This document shows positions 63,754 through 64,000 of a stretch of DNA of 64,000 nucleotides, piece after piece. Made by a program: the position numbers and the translations under genes. Position 1 is the stretch's first letter. Each line of letters starts with the position of its first letter. This stretch comes from Rhodococcus yunnanensis NBRC 103083 (GTDB lineage: Bacteria; Actinomycetota; Actinomycetes; Mycobacteriales; Mycobacteriaceae). The stretch covers positions 1 through 64,000 of the forward strand of contig NZ_BCXH01000011.1 in the NCBI RefSeq assembly GCF_001895005.1. The letters are read 5' to 3'. The notes beneath the pieces are model-generated. The model ran no database searches. It was not told where the DNA came from and was given only the letters and a program-made list of their open reading frames with translations.

Positions 63754-64000
63754 TCACTTGGAGTGTTCTTGTGGCTTTCTAGTAGCGGCTGCGATCCAGT
63801 ACGGGCTGCCCCATGCCCGCGCCAGTGCGATGGCCTCCAGCTGGTGTTCGGCGGCAGAATCGGTATCTCCGAGCGCCGCAGCGAGACGGGCCAGAACGGT
63901 GTCGACGGGTCCTATGACGTACGTGCCGGTGCCCATTCCGGCGAGCTGGCCGGAGAACCTGGACAACGACGAGTACACCTCGGGCGCTTCGTTCAGTTCA
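63754..64000 (-). CDS. 3' part of a probable ATP-binding regulator
   Basis: The frame is open from the right edge to TGA at 63754-63756, giving the last 81 residues of a longer protein. The segment VLARLAAALGDTDSAAEHQLEAIALARAWG resembles the tetratricopeptide-like helices that end LuxR-type or SARP/AAA regulators and adenylate-cyclase-like proteins. The tail RKPQEHSK lacks the LuxR helix-turn-helix that often follows, so it is either another class or ends early. It is on the same strand as the MMPL gene, 41 bases upstream of it. Function is not claimed. Confidence 0.6.
   Translation of the reverse strand, partial: ELNEAPEVYSSLSRFSGQLAGMGTGTYVIGPVDTVLARLAAALGDTDSAAEHQLEAIALARAWGSPYWIAAATRKPQEHSK

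Overview
The window is a high-GC actinobacterial chromosome segment from the mycolic-acid order Mycobacteriales, most likely a Rhodococcus-type Nocardiaceae. This is inferred from gene content and order. Recalled from established M. tuberculosis annotation and not searched here, the backbone follows Rv0861c to Rv0904c: XPB helicase, its partner, a short protein, Rpf, YccF, cold-shock protein, DUF2771 protein, MFS protein, DUF3027 protein, DUF2530 protein, MarR, TrmH-type methylase, small membrane protein, SepH, SerC, citrate synthases, PrrB/PrrA and AccD3. The molybdopterin genes that surround rpfA in mycobacteria are not here. I saw no tRNA, rRNA, prophage, transposase or CRISPR array.

Layout. 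0-6 kb: AraC regulator with an aminotransferase, an ECF41-type sigma factor with its carboxymuconolactone decarboxylase-like partner, an F420-type oxidoreductase and a membrane protein. 6-20 kb: helicase pair, Rpf behind a probable c-di-AMP riboswitch, cold-shock protein, exported and membrane proteins, a GHKL-ATPase protein and a PAP2 phosphatase. 20-32 kb: purine permease, MarR, MFS exporter, a five-gene ABC exporter/two-component operon, Eis-like acetyltransferase, RNA methylase, SepH and a rhomboid-like protein. 32-45 kb: serC, citA, pdxH, aldose epimerase, sugar kinase, gltA2, and a GntR-centred cluster of amidohydrolase, transporter and DUF2848 protein. 45-64 kb: FKBP isomerase, 2OG-Fe(II) oxygenase, PrrAB, photolyase, a DMT transporter, an acyl-CoA synthetase/carboxyltransferase/ABC exporter block, ABC-F protein, aldo-keto reductase, uroporphyrinogen-III synthase-like protein, an MMPL transporter and a partial regulator-like gene.

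Working units. ECF41 sigma and the CMD gene form a regulator-target pair with a matching promoter. The HTH-membrane protein-ABC-ABC-AccD3-PrpE-like series runs in one direction with 4-bp overlaps or short gaps. The GntR gene and the divergent MFS/DUF2848 promoter share a near-identical 17-bp operator-like site, which marks a probable small catabolic regulon.

The most unusual content is repetitive. A GC-rich repeat family with a 33-35 bp period (core GTGGAGCC-T/G-GC-GGAA-C/T-GACC) forms arrays in three intergenic regions. It is also inserted in frame inside a PLP aminotransferase, supplies the C-terminus and stop codon of an oxygenase, and has a decayed copy at the stop codon of a shortened uroporphyrinogen-III synthase-like gene. 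A second, G-rich family flanks an AbiEi/PDDEXK-like gene on both sides. A third consists of three perfect 22-bp palindromes at exact 51-bp spacing. A fourth is 16-bp tandem copying of the 3' ends, stop codons included, of two convergent genes.
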